DNA of 64,000 bases from Acinetobacter sp. NCu2D-2 (GCF_001647675.1 NZ_CP015595.1:186001-250000), one strand, 5' to 3'. Counted from the first letter of the stretch, positions 1-7,656 are shown. Program-made: numbers and translations. The notes: generated by a model not told the origin, from the sequence alone.

Positions 1-286
1 TAGAGATCATTTCAGTTTTTGCATGAAAACCTTGGGTTTTCATATATCCATTAAAGTTATCTATAGAAGTTGGATAATATTGAATTTTTTTATTGCTCAC
101 GAACCAACCGACATTTTGAACTTTGTAAATTTTGTCATCTGCTCTCAGTTGGTCGTAAGCTTTTCGTACAGTTTCACGCGAACAATTAAATTTTAGGGCC
201 AAATAACGTTCTGATGGAATCATTTGATTGGGGCTGTATTTTTTCAACTCAGCATCAATCAAATCTCTGATTTCCATATACTTCAT
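1..286 (-). CDS. GntR-family transcriptional regulator, 3' part outside the window
   Basis: The minus strand reads from an ATG at 286 into the window edge, giving about 95 residues. The N-terminal part is a GntR winged helix-turn-helix: the SERYLALKFNCSRETVRKAY stretch is the typical recognition-helix region. It is followed by a basic turn (KVQNVGWFVSN) and the start of a ligand-binding domain that resembles the UTRA type of the PhnF/HutC group. An AGGA-like site lies about 9 bases before the ATG. The family represses neighbouring transport or catabolic genes until a small effector binds, but the target genes lie beyond the left edge, so the ligand cannot be named. It is divergent from nothing obvious: 760 bases without a clear gene follow. 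Confidence 0.8.
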   Translation of the reverse strand, partial: MKYMEIRDLIDAELKKYSPNQMIPSERYLALKFNCSRETVRKAYDQLRADDKIYKVQNVGWFVSNKKIQYYPTSIDNFNGYMKTQGFHAKTEMIS

Positions 287-506
287 TCGAATACCCAGTC
301 CTTTTAGTTCAATGCTATAGATACTACTAAATTAAGACTACAAGGCAAATAAAAATATACTCGGCTTTATCCGATTTAATCCACTCACCATGATCACACC
401 TACGTCAAATATAGACATAAAATGATTAAAGGTGACCCTCTACTTTGATTAAAAAATAATCTATATTTAATTTTATTCAAAAGAATCAATAATTAAACTA
501 TAAAAT

Positions 507-529
507 TTATCCACATTTACTGTGGATAA
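507..529. promoter_or_regulatory. Inverted pair of DnaA boxes
   Basis: Two perfect DnaA-box sequences, TTATCCACA (507-515) and TGTGGATAA (521-529), face each other across 5 bases. A single box can occur by chance in AT-rich DNA, but a symmetric pair is less likely to. It is far from the iteron origin, so its role is uncertain: DnaA titration, a second origin element, or regulation of the GntR gene. Confidence 0.5.
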
Positions 530-709
530 TTTCACATTCTTGTAAGCTACTGCGTACATCAATTACAGTCATTTGCACCTATTTTTATTTCTGTAGTTTT
601 CATAAGATAGATTCATACAGAGCAGGATGCTCTAAAGTAAAAAAATAAAGATGTAAAACAAGGAATGTACGATCCGACATGATGTTAGATCAAAATAGAT
701 TTGTAGAAA

Positions 710-735
710 GGCTCAACAGGATGTTGGGCCTTTTT
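710..735 (+). terminator. Orphan rho-independent terminator
   Basis: The stem GGCTCAAC/GTTGGGCC with an AGGAT loop is followed by five T. The only ORF in front is a 23-codon run overlapping the hairpin, so the transcript could be a small RNA or a remnant of a lost gene. Confidence 0.6.
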
Positions 736-1001
736 ATTTCATATTTATAAGCAGTCTGGCTCTATCTACTCTAAGTAATGCTTTGATCCATTCATGCACT
801 ACATCATTATTTTTTGATCTTATCTAATTATTTTCTAGATGATTGAATAAAGCTTATATGTGAAATCATTTTTCGCATACACATACTCAATTGTTCATTT
901 GTTATTTGATTTAATATGCGTCATTGTTGATCTAAAGTAGATTATTTCTTAGGCTATCTATGCGTAAATAATGTTTTAAGATCATTCATAATCATAAAAA
1001 A

Positions 1002-1026
1002 ACGCGCTCATATGAGCGCGTTTTTC
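1002..1026. terminator. Palindromic terminator left of the IS605 element
   Basis: The perfect self-complementary stem ACGCGCTCATATGAGCGCGT is flanked by A and T runs and works in both directions. On the minus strand it follows the left junction of the insertion sequence by about 40 bases, so it may be the original terminator of the interrupted gene. Confidence 0.75.
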
Positions 1027-1060
1027 AATTTTAAAATTAGGCTGGATTGACACACTCCCA

Positions 1061-1083
1061 CCACTTTCGACTAGCTCAAGTGG
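1061..1083. repeat. IS605 end hairpin (tnpB side)
   Basis: The stem CCACTT (1061-1066) pairs with AAGTGG (1078-1083) across an 11-base loop, just after the tnpB stop. In this family such hairpins are the TnpA recognition sites. On this side the 3' end of tnpB plus the element end is expected to form the guide (omega/re) RNA. Confidence 0.6.
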
Positions 1084-1105
1084 AGGATTCTAAAAGCAAA
1101 AGCTC

Positions 1106-2410
1106 TTAGGCGACTCCCTCACGGATTTCGCTTGCTTTCTGCTTCACAAGGCGACCTTTACCGCATCCACCCTCCACAGACAAAACGGTGTGTCCCACCG
1201 CCAAAATATTGCGAGAAGCATTTATATCCGCATTCTCGCTAAAACCACACTCAATACAGTTAAAGTTTGCCTGAGTGAGCCTATTTTCTTTTGCAACATG
1301 ACCACATGAACTACAAGTCTGACTTGTATATTTAGGGTCAACTTTAACAAGTAAGCCACCTCGCCATTGTTGCTTATACTCCAACATATCAACAAGCATT
1401 GACCACCCTTGATCTAGGATTGATTTGTTTAAGCCTGATTTGGCTTTAACATTCTTTCCTTTTTTCTCAATTGAGCCTTTTGCAGACTTCGACATATTAG
1501 CTACTTTTAAGTCCTCAACTACGATCATTGCGTGGTTTTTGCTGAGAGTTGTAGTGACTTTGTGCAAGTAGTCATGCCGAATATTGGCAATATGATGATG
1601 TAGTTTGTTAACTTTTAAATTAAGTTTTTTCCAATTTTCACTGAACTTGATTTTCTTTTTCAACTTGCGTTGAAGTCTAGCTAATTTCACTTGATTGGCT
1701 TTAAAACTATTGATCGGGTTGAATACCTGACCATTAGAGGTTGTGACCAATTTCTTGATGCCAAGATCAACACCAATAGCTGATTTAGATGGGTGAATTG
1801 GTGTTTCAATTGTGTTTTCAACACCAAAAGAGATATACCACTTGCCAACATGCTTTGAGATTGTGACGTTCTTAATCTCGCCTAAAATATCTTGTGATTT
1901 TCTAAATTTTACAACGCCAATATCACTAGGCAATTTAACTTGGTTGCCTTTAACCCAACAATACCTATTAAATTGAACAATACGAATTGAATCATAACCA
2001 TCTGATTTTTTCTTGAATCGTGGCATGAGTGGTCTAAGTTGAATTTCATTACCATCGGGTAATTTAAAAAATTTTGGCTTCTTAGCTTTGAATGGTTTTT
2101 GCTTTAGCTTGGCTTGTTCTTTTTTATCGAAGAATTTACCCCAAGCATCACCAAGATCACGAACTTTTTGTTGAAGTGAGACACCATTTGAACTGTTTTC
2201 TAAAAAAGCACACTCAGGCTTTTTGCGTAATTCAGGGATTTTATTAACTAAATTAACTTTGTTAATTCGCTCATTATTAGCAAGCATCTCGAATGATGCA
2301 GCCAATATCTGATTCCAAACAAAACGTGCAGAACCAAGCAACTTGTTTAAAACAAGCTCCTGTTCTGCATTAGGCTCAAGCCTAAATTTGTACGCTTTGT
2401 TGATTTTCAT
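1106..2410 (-). CDS. tnpB: TnpB, RNA-guided nuclease of an IS605-type element
   Basis: 434 residues, a full-length TnpB. The N-terminal helix-turn-helix/WED-type part (1-200) is followed by a RuvC-like nuclease split over three motifs, all with their acidic residues: D215 (GVDLGIKK), E299 (IVVEDLK) and D394 (ENADINASRN). A zinc ribbon with C366, C369, C385 and C388 sits between motifs II and III. TnpB proteins cut DNA using a guide RNA made from the element end, which helps the element persist at a site. All catalytic residues are present, so it is probably active. It is divergent from tnpA with 58 bases between the two starts. The start is the first ATG of the conserved MKINKAYKFRLEPN opening. 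Confidence 0.93.
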   Translation of the reverse strand: MKINKAYKFRLEPNAEQELVLNKLLGSARFVWNQILAASFEMLANNERINKVNLVNKIPELRKKPECAFLENSSNGVSLQQKVRDLGDAWGKFFDKKEQAKLKQKPFKAKKPKFFKLPDGNEIQLRPLMPRFKKKSDGYDSIRIVQFNRYCWVKGNQVKLPSDIGVVKFRKSQDILGEIKNVTISKHVGKWYISFGVENTIETPIHPSKSAIGVDLGIKKLVTTSNGQVFNPINSFKANQVKLARLQRKLKKKIKFSENWKKLNLKVNKLHHHIANIRHDYLHKVTTTLSKNHAMIVVEDLKVANMSKSAKGSIEKKGKNVKAKSGLNKSILDQGWSMLVDMLEYKQQWRGGLLVKVDPKYTSQTCSSCGHVAKENRLTQANFNCIECGFSENADINASRNILAVGHTVLSVEGGCGKGRLVKQKASEIREGVA

Positions 2411-2468
2411 AAATGAGTGTGTATGTGTTCATATGTATAAATACTACCACTAATTAAGCCATTCACCA

Positions 2469-2867
2469 ATGACAGAAATATATAAAAACCGACATTCAGC
2501 CTTTAATTTGCATGTACATTTAGTGTTTATTACTAAGTACAGAAAGAAAATTCTAGGTGAGTTGCATCATAAGTATTTTATTGAGTGTGCATCTGAAATC
2601 TGCAAAGAGTTTGATGCGGAATTAAAGGAGTGTAATGGTGAAGCTGACCATGTTCACATGCTTATTCAGTACCCACCGACAGTTCAACTCAGTAAATTGG
2701 TAAATAACTTAAAATCAGTAACAAGCAGAAGAATGAGAAATGAGTTTTTGGATTTACGTGGTAGTTATGCAAAACCTGTTTTGTGGTCACGCTCATATTT
2801 TGCAGGGTCTTGTGGTGGCGCACCTTTGGATATTATTAAAAAATACATTGAAAACCAACAAGGTTAA
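2469..2867 (+). CDS. tnpA: TnpA, Y1 (HUH) transposase of an IS200/IS605 element
   Basis: 132 residues, normal length for this family. The HUH metal-binding motif is H61-V-H63 (EADHVHMLIQYPP) and the nucleophilic tyrosine is Y126 (IIKKYIENQ). These enzymes cut one strand at the end hairpins, form a covalent 5'-phosphotyrosine link and move the element as a single-stranded circle. The gene is complete with no frameshift. Divergent transcription from tnpB with a short shared promoter region is the IS605-type arrangement. Confidence 0.93.
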   Translation: MTEIYKNRHSAFNLHVHLVFITKYRKKILGELHHKYFIECASEICKEFDAELKECNGEADHVHMLIQYPPTVQLSKLVNNLKSVTSRRMRNEFLDLRGSYAKPVLWSRSYFAGSCGGAPLDIIKKYIENQQG

Positions 2868-2885
2868 AATCCTTGAAATTCACCT

Positions 2886-2905
2886 CCACCCTGACTGTCG
2901 GGTGG
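2886..2905. repeat. IS605 end hairpin (tnpA side)
   Basis: The stem CCACCC (2886-2891) pairs with GGGTGG (2900-2905) across an 8-base loop, 18 bases after the tnpA stop. It matches the position and flanks of the opposite-end hairpin. Confidence 0.6.
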
Positions 2906-2925
2906 AATCCTCTTTCACTTTAAGA

Positions 2926-3116
2926 TAGAGTTGAACCACGTACGCCCGACTTTAAACTATTTTGGTTATCGGAAATTTTGACACCCTGATTGGTCGTAAG
3001 GGCTTGCTCGGTTGCATCCGTCCGGTAATCATCTAACTGATTATTTTTAACATTCTGATTGTTTAAATCCGTGCGATCTGACCTGCAAGTTGGCTATTTG
3101 ATACTGGCTTTTTCAT
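2926..3116 (-). pseudogene. katE: 5' fragment of a katE-type (HPII) catalase gene, frameshifted and cut off by the IS605 element
   Basis: On the minus strand an ATG at 3116 with a GGAAAG site opens MKKPVSNSQLAGQIAR and then hits a stop near 3067. In the neighbouring frame the sequence goes on as NNQNVKNNQL and then TTNQGVKISDNQNSLKSGVRG. That resembles the conserved N-terminal block of large-subunit catalases (TTNQG...DNQNSLKAG.RGPTLLEDF). The match ends at the TL of that block, where the insertion sequence begins. So the gene has both a frameshift and an IS-proximal truncation. The remaining roughly 650 codons are not on the other side of the element, so a deletion came with or after the insertion. 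The assignment rests on recall of the family motif. Confidence 0.7.
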
Positions 3117-3492
3117 ATTCTTTCCTATTTACAGTTATTTGTGTAGACAGGCACCTTAGGCTGTCTCGAAGTCATTTTTATAAATGGTAAAGATTGTGAC
3201 TCATTTTCTAAAAATAAGATGCCTTCAAAAAATCAGTCATTAACTAAGGTACACCTCTAATTCAAAGAGGTTGTTCGACTTTGTAGAAACTCTGTATAGA
3301 AGCGTTATTTTTCTATTTTTTATGCATCCTCTTATAGATCAGAAATTTTCCTGATTTAATTGTTATGATGAGTCAAAGCTATTCACTTTATTGATTGAAA
3401 ATTAGCTTAAGGCGATTCTGTATGCTTTTGGCATCTATTTTGCTTAACAGTATTACGTTTTGAAAATTATGTAATATTGGGGCAATGTAGGT
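3117..3492. other. Intergenic region ahead of the ABC transporter operon
   Basis: There is no coding region. The only clear signal is the -24/-12 promoter match at 3428-3444. No guanidine riboswitch hairpins with ACGR loops are seen in this stretch. Confidence 0.6.
3428..3444 (+). promoter_or_regulatory. Sigma-54 promoter ahead of the ABC transporter genes
   Basis: TTGGCATCTATTTTGCT has GG at -24 and GC at -12 separated by the required 10 bases, in the TGGCAY-N5-TTGCW form. Transcription should start near 3455, giving a leader of about 38 bases. Very similar matches head the other two units of this locus, which strengthens the call. Confidence 0.72.
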
Positions 3493-4437
3493 ATGGGATA
3501 TGTCGCACGTGAACTGACACCTCGAAATAAACTACTGTTCGGATTGGGTTCATTTCTGATTCCAATTTTAATTTGGTGTGCTGTTAGCTATTTACCATTT
3601 GTATGGCATCCACAAGTACAGATTACTCATGCAGGGAGTGTGACCTATCTTCAAGAAGGTAGTCGTATAGATAAGCATACTTACTATGAGGCTGCGCAAA
3701 ATGCAGTAGATACAGGGGTAGCTCCACCTGAAGGTAAACTCGTCAATCCTATTTATTTACCTGCACCGCATGAAGTTGCAAAAGCACTGGTGACCGCGTT
3801 TACTACACCGCCTATGCAAGCCAATGCGCCCTGGTTTCACCAAAGTTTATGGCATAGTATTCAACTCGTTTTTACTGCATTCTTCATTTCGTCTTTAATT
3901 GGATTACCTTTAGGTATTCTATGCGGATTTTCTAATCGTATCTCTCAGCTGACCGAGCCTTTTGTTGAGTTCTTCCGTTATTTACCAGCGCCTGCTTTTG
4001 GTGCACTTGCGGTCGCCATTCTCGGGATTAACGATGCACCTAAAGTCGCTATCATTGTCATCGGCACTTTATTTCAACAAATTTTAATCATTGCCAATAC
4101 CACACGATTGGTCGATCGCAGTTTAATTGAAGCAGGTTTCACTTTAGGCACAAATAAAATTAAAAGCCTATTTAACGTGGTTATTCCTGCTGCCTTACCC
4201 GAAATTTACCGTAATTTACGAGTCTTATTAGGCTGGGCATGGACGTATTTGATCGTTGCTGAATTGATCGGGAGTACCTCGGGTATTACTTGGTTTATTA
4301 CACAACAGGCACGTTATCAAAACTTCGATAATGTATTTGCAGCGATTTTAATTATTGGTGTCATTGGTTTGCTCTGTGACGTCATTTTAATGAAATTAGG
4401 CCAACATCTCTTTAAATGGAAAGCAGGAGCAAATTAA
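3493..4437 (+). CDS. ABC transporter permease, nitrate/sulfonate/taurine type (urea-carboxylase-linked)
   Basis: 314 residues with about six membrane segments, the first at 14-32, followed by a long outside loop (about 35-115). The cytoplasmic EAA-type coupling loop is EAGFTLGTNKIKSLFNVVIPAALPEI (near 216-241), the BPD_transp_1 signature of SsuC/TauC permeases. It works with the ATPase that starts on its last base and, by inference, with the lipoprotein encoded at 7669-8691. Because the locus carries guanidine riboswitches and a carboxylase operon, the cargo is probably guanidine, urea or a guanidino compound. The family itself also covers sulfonates and nitrate. Translation begins at an ATG with only a weak ribosome site. 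Confidence 0.85.
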   Translation: MGYVARELTPRNKLLFGLGSFLIPILIWCAVSYLPFVWHPQVQITHAGSVTYLQEGSRIDKHTYYEAAQNAVDTGVAPPEGKLVNPIYLPAPHEVAKALVTAFTTPPMQANAPWFHQSLWHSIQLVFTAFFISSLIGLPLGILCGFSNRISQLTEPFVEFFRYLPAPAFGALAVAILGINDAPKVAIIVIGTLFQQILIIANTTRLVDRSLIEAGFTLGTNKIKSLFNVVIPAALPEIYRNLRVLLGWAWTYLIVAELIGSTSGITWFITQQARYQNFDNVFAAILIIGVIGLLCDVILMKLGQHLFKWKAGAN

Positions 4438-5318
4438 TGAGCACAGTAGAATTTAACGCTCGCGAATACTTCGACAAAATTTATAGTCGCCCTGTTATTC
4501 TTGAAGCGAAAAAACTCACACAAAGTTTTAAACATGGTCGTAATGAAAGAACGATTCTCAATGCGCTAGATCTAAAAATTCATAAACGAGAATTTATCTG
4601 TGTGATTGGACCTTCAGGCTGTGGTAAATCAACATTCAGTCGTGTTGTTGCCGGCCTTGATCCTTATACTTCGGGTGAAATCCTAGTCGATGGAGAAGCC
4701 ATTACTGGTCCAAGCCCGGAACGTGGAATGGTATTTCAGGGCTATACTCTTTTTCCATGGAAAACCGTCAAAGAAAATGTCATGTTCGGTCCAAAAATGA
4801 AGGGTCAAAGTAATGCGACTGCTGAAACTCAAGCACGCGAATGGATTAATATCATTGGATTAGAAAAATACGAAAATCAATATCCGCATGAACTGTCTGG
4901 GGGCATGAAGCAACGTGTTGCAATTGCACGTGCATTGGTCAATGAACCTAAAATTTTACTCATGGATGAACCTTTTGGTGCACTGGACCCGCATACTCGG
5001 CAAAAGATGCAGCGTCATTTAATGGATTTATGGCAAAACATTGATATCACAATTATTTTTGTCACGCATGATATGGATGAAGCGATTTTACTTGCGGATC
5101 GCATTGTTGCACTTAAAGCTAATCCTGGTGAAATTAAAGAAATTATTGAAGTTGATCTACCACGCCCACGAGATCCTGATGTAATGCTCACACCAGAATT
5201 TAAAAAACTTCGCCAACGTGTCGATCAACTGGTTCACGCAGAAGAAGATGAACTCGATCCAGCATTGGCCGATTTACCTGAAATTCCACGTATGACCAAA
5301 GTTAGTCATCAAAAATAA
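4437..5318 (+). CDS. ABC transporter ATPase, SsuB/TauB type
   Basis: About 293 residues. Walker A is GPSGCGKST, the signature motif LSGGMKQRV, Walker B ILLMDEP and the switch histidine is in FVTHD. It energises the permease encoded just upstream. The ATG at 4437 is chosen because AGGAG lies 8 bases ahead and the codon overlaps the permease stop (TAATG), a sign of translational coupling. A longer in-frame start at 4416 would lie inside the permease gene. The C-terminal 35 residues are acidic ([18 protein letters not shown]), a tail beyond the core domain. The next gene follows after a riboswitch-like gap of about 80 bases. Confidence 0.9.
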   Translation: MSTVEFNAREYFDKIYSRPVILEAKKLTQSFKHGRNERTILNALDLKIHKREFICVIGPSGCGKSTFSRVVAGLDPYTSGEILVDGEAITGPSPERGMVFQGYTLFPWKTVKENVMFGPKMKGQSNATAETQAREWINIIGLEKYENQYPHELSGGMKQRVAIARALVNEPKILLMDEPFGALDPHTRQKMQRHLMDLWQNIDITIIFVTHDMDEAILLADRIVALKANPGEIKEIIEVDLPRPRDPDVMLTPEFKKLRQRVDQLVHAEEDELDPALADLPEIPRMTKVSHQK

Positions 5319-5332
5319 TCTCCTATTCCTAG

Positions 5333-5381
5333 ACCTTTAGGACGACCTAAAGGTTTATATCGCTGTGTTGGACGACCAACA
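5333..5381 (+). ncRNA. Guanidine-II riboswitch (mini-ykkC)
   Basis: Two hairpins stand side by side, each closed by G-C pairs and capped by an ACGA loop. The first has a 9-bp stem (5333-5341 with 5346-5354, loop 5342-5345). The second has a 6-bp stem (5366-5371 with 5376-5381, loop 5372-5375). The linker is 11 bases. Tandem hairpins with ACGR loops just before a ribosome site are the definition of the mini-ykkC class, which binds guanidinium. The AAGG site at 5385-5388 abuts the second hairpin, so control of translation of the following oxygenase gene is likely. Confidence 0.88.
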
Positions 5382-5396
5382 GTTAAGGTGACAATT

Positions 5397-6407
5397 ATGA
5401 CAGACCAATATGTACTCCCACTGGTCGATATTTCCAAGCTACAAAGTCCATTACTCACTGATCGATTAGAGGTTGCGGCTGCACTTGATCGTGCTTGTCA
5501 GGAGGTTGGATTTTTATATTTAACAGGTTCGCAATTCAATTTTGAATATGCTAAGAAGTTGATTGACATCACCAAAGCATATTTCAATCAAAATTTAAGC
5601 GATAAAATGAAACACTATATTGGGCTATCTCAAAATCATAGTGGTTATGTTCCGATTGGTGAGGAACAATTTGCCAGTCAAAGCTATGATCTAAAAGAAG
5701 CTTACGATGTGAATTATGATTATCAAGGTGCAATTAGCGATTATCCGTTATTGGGTCGAACACAATGGCCTGACTTCCCTGAATTTAAGACGGTGGTGAG
5801 TCAATATTATGAGCATTTACGGCAAATCAGTCGCGATATTTTTTCTACCTTCGCACTGGCATTAAATGTTAAAGAAGATTATTTTGCCGATAAAATTACT
5901 CATGCACCTAGTCAGCTCCGACTAATTCATTATCCTTTTAATCCTGAGATTCAAGATGCTGAAGGCATCGGTGCACATACAGACTATGAGTGTTTCACTT
6001 TATTATTGCCTACTGCACCAGGACTACAAGTTCTCAATAAAAAAGGACAGTGGATTGATATTCCATTAATTGAAAATACACTGGTCATGAATATTGGCGA
6101 CATGATGGAAATTCTCTCTAATGGCAAATATTTAGCTACTAAACATCGGGTCAAGAAAGTTGCCGAAGAGCGATATTCTTTCCCACTTTTTTGTGCCTGT
6201 AATTATGACACTGTGATTGAGCCAATTGTGAAAGATGAAACACCCCAATATGCTGCATTGATTGGTGGCGAACACTTATTTAACCAAACTGCTCAGACGT
6301 TCCAGTATTTAAAAAAACGTATTGCTTCAGGTGAATTGGTTTTGAAAAATGCTGTCCCCCTCTCCTCTTTCGGCCTTTCTGAAAAAAGTGAGGAAACAGT
6401 GCAATGA
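5397..6407 (+). CDS. Fe(II)/2-oxoglutarate-dependent oxygenase of the isopenicillin-N-synthase/ethylene-forming-enzyme superfamily
   Basis: 336 residues in the two-part layout of this family: an N-terminal DIOX_N region (1-120) and a C-terminal double-stranded beta-helix. The iron triad is visible as H194 and D196 (GAHTDYE) and H250 (TKHRV). The 2-oxoglutarate-binding arginine is in the RYSFP stretch shortly after. The gene sits directly behind a guanidine-II riboswitch and overlaps the next gene by 4 bases. Some relatives (ethylene-forming enzyme, plant homoarginine hydroxylases) release guanidine by hydroxylating a guanidino compound. A similar reaction on an alkylguanidine is inferred here; the substrate cannot be read from the sequence. 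The ATG at 5397 is preferred over a GTG at 5388 that lies in the ribosome site. Confidence 0.85.
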   Translation: MTDQYVLPLVDISKLQSPLLTDRLEVAAALDRACQEVGFLYLTGSQFNFEYAKKLIDITKAYFNQNLSDKMKHYIGLSQNHSGYVPIGEEQFASQSYDLKEAYDVNYDYQGAISDYPLLGRTQWPDFPEFKTVVSQYYEHLRQISRDIFSTFALALNVKEDYFADKITHAPSQLRLIHYPFNPEIQDAEGIGAHTDYECFTLLLPTAPGLQVLNKKGQWIDIPLIENTLVMNIGDMMEILSNGKYLATKHRVKKVAEERYSFPLFCACNYDTVIEPIVKDETPQYAALIGGEHLFNQTAQTFQYLKKRIASGELVLKNAVPLSSFGLSEKSEETVQ

Positions 6408-7285
6408 ATTTATTTGATACCTTAAAACACATTCCTCATAAGAGCAGCCAAGATAGTAGAGTGCCCCACTATTTATATGGAGCCTTCCGGCGTAAAAGTA
6501 TTAGTTTTCATAACGGGCTTACAGATGAAAAAACCATTGTTTATTGGTTCCAATCCAAATCATTTACGATTGATTTGCGTCTAAAAACTGTCACTGATAC
6601 TGCTATTACCGAACGACAAGGTTGGATTGGCGACACACTCTGGGACAAATCATCACAATTATTATCTTGGGAGGTAAAGCCCTATGCTAATTATCAAAAC
6701 CATGTGCAATGGCCTGAACCTGCAAAATTACATGTCATTGGAAACAGTATCCTAGAATTTTCTCCCAGCAATGTGTATGTAGAAGATTGGAGACAACAAG
6801 CCACTGATGGATTATTCCTTGGATTAAGGTTAAAAGAATGTATTGATCAAAGTACAGGTGAACATCTCACGATGGATGGTGGCTTGATTATTTGTGGAAG
6901 TTATATCGCGTTCGCTTTAAGTCGTATACCAGAAATCCAACAGAAGGTGGCATCTCTTGATTTCCATTCATGTGAAGATCAGGCTCTTAGTGCTATTGAG
7001 AGTTTTGAAGTTTCTATCTCAACCAATGGTCAGACGAAACAATTCACCACCTCTGAAAAGTGCTATCAAACTGCATTCAACTTTGACGGCTTTACTATTT
7101 TAGAAGATGGATCTTTAGCTCAAGATATACAGCAAGATGACAAACAGCTAAAGTTGATTTTTGAAGTCGATGTTTTTGAGCCAAGTTATCAATTCTCTAC
7201 AAGCACGGTTACACTTCCTGCTGCACAAGATTGGCTCAAACAAGAACAAGATCATTTGATGCATCATGCCGAAATGGTTTTATAA
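6404..7285 (+). CDS. Uncharacterised 293-residue protein of the guanidine locus
   Basis: I do not recognise this family. The protein is soluble, with no signal peptide or membrane segment. It looks beta-rich, with repeated short hydrophobic strands, tryptophans (GWIGDTLWD, LLSWEV, WPEPAK, VEDWRQQ) and a Gly-rich turn (TMDGGLIICGSY near 158-169). The start ATG overlaps the oxygenase stop (ATGA), and the SMR exporter follows after 8 bases. It is therefore co-translated with two genes that lie behind a guanidine-II riboswitch. A role in processing the oxygenase product or in sensing or binding the substrate is possible. Nothing in the sequence identifies catalytic residues. Confidence 0.7.
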   Translation: MNLFDTLKHIPHKSSQDSRVPHYLYGAFRRKSISFHNGLTDEKTIVYWFQSKSFTIDLRLKTVTDTAITERQGWIGDTLWDKSSQLLSWEVKPYANYQNHVQWPEPAKLHVIGNSILEFSPSNVYVEDWRQQATDGLFLGLRLKECIDQSTGEHLTMDGGLIICGSYIAFALSRIPEIQQKVASLDFHSCEDQALSAIESFEVSISTNGQTKQFTTSEKCYQTAFNFDGFTILEDGSLAQDIQQDDKQLKLIFEVDVFEPSYQFSTSTVTLPAAQDWLKQEQDHLMHHAEMVL

Positions 7286-7293
7286 GGAGCAAT

Positions 7294-7623
7294 ATGTCTT
7301 TTATCTACCTCGCCATTGCGATTGTTGCAGAGGTTATAGCGACTTCTGCACTAAAAGCATCTGAAGGATTCAGTATGCTGTGGCCATCGGTGATCACCAT
7401 TATCGGTTATGCAATTGCCCTGTTTTTTTTATCTTTAACATTAAAAACGATACCGATGGGCATTGCTTATGCTATTTGGTCTGGAGCAGGTATCATTCTG
7501 ATTTCTGCGGTTGGACTGATCGTTTATAAACAACAACTCGATCTGGCTGCACTGATTGGTTTATCTTTCATGATCATAGGTATTGTGGTCATAAATGTTT
7601 TTTCGAAAAGTACGCAACTTTGA
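7294..7623 (+). CDS. Small multidrug resistance (SMR) exporter, EmrE-like
   Basis: 109 residues with four membrane helices. The essential membrane-embedded glutamate is in the first helix (IVAEVIATS). The TIPMGIAYAIWSGAGIILIS block of helix 3 is closer to EmrE/Qac proteins than to the SugE/Gdx guanidinium exporters. The family works as an antiparallel dimer that exchanges cations for protons. Behind a guanidine riboswitch its natural role is probably export of guanidinium or a related cation, although the sequence subtype points to broader cations. AAGGAG at 7284-7289 fixes the ATG at 7294. It is followed by a strong terminator. Confidence 0.88.
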   Translation: MSFIYLAIAIVAEVIATSALKASEGFSMLWPSVITIIGYAIALFFLSLTLKTIPMGIAYAIWSGAGIILISAVGLIVYKQQLDLAALIGLSFMIIGIVVINVFSKSTQL

Positions 7624-7631
7624 GCGAACTA

Positions 7632-7656
7632 AAAAATCCCCGCTTGCGGGGATTTT
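7632..7656. terminator. Bidirectional terminator between the SMR gene and the binding-protein gene
   Basis: The stem TCCCCGC/GCGGGGA with a three-base loop is flanked by A and T runs. It lies between two convergent genes and can end both transcripts. Confidence 0.9.

Larger units (their letters stand above)
287..1046. other. Intergenic stretch without a recognisable gene
   Basis: No convincing coding region is seen. It holds a pair of inverted DnaA boxes (507-529), an orphan hairpin terminator (710-735) and a strong palindromic terminator (1002-1026). Both terminators lack a recognisable gene in front of them, which suggests eroded genes or a short RNA. Confidence 0.6.
1061..2925. mobile_element. 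IS200/IS605-family element with divergent tnpA and tnpB
   Basis: The element carries a Y1 tyrosine transposase gene (tnpA, plus strand) and a divergent tnpB (minus strand). Each end has a subterminal hairpin instead of inverted repeats: CCACTT/AAGTGG at 1061-1083 and CCACCC/GGGTGG at 2886-2905. Each hairpin is followed by a GGATTC- or GAATCC-like stretch. This is the arrangement expected for IS605 elements, which move as single strands and make no target duplication. The right junction is placed near 2925 because catalase-like coding sequence begins there. The exact left end, probably between 1045 and 1060, cannot be fixed by eye. Confidence 0.85.

Noticed and set aside
3117..3492. Guanidine riboswitch ahead of the ABC permease gene
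   Set aside because: No tandem ACGR-loop hairpins and no ykkC blocks are visible; only the sigma-54 match supports control here.
7231..7293. Longer SMR protein starting at 7231
   Set aside because: It would overlap the end of the 293-residue protein in another frame; AAGGAG fixes the start at 7294.
7294..7623. SugE/Gdx guanidinium exporter
   Set aside because: The helix 1 and helix 3 sequences are closer to EmrE/Qac; guanidinium export is kept only as a context-based possibility.
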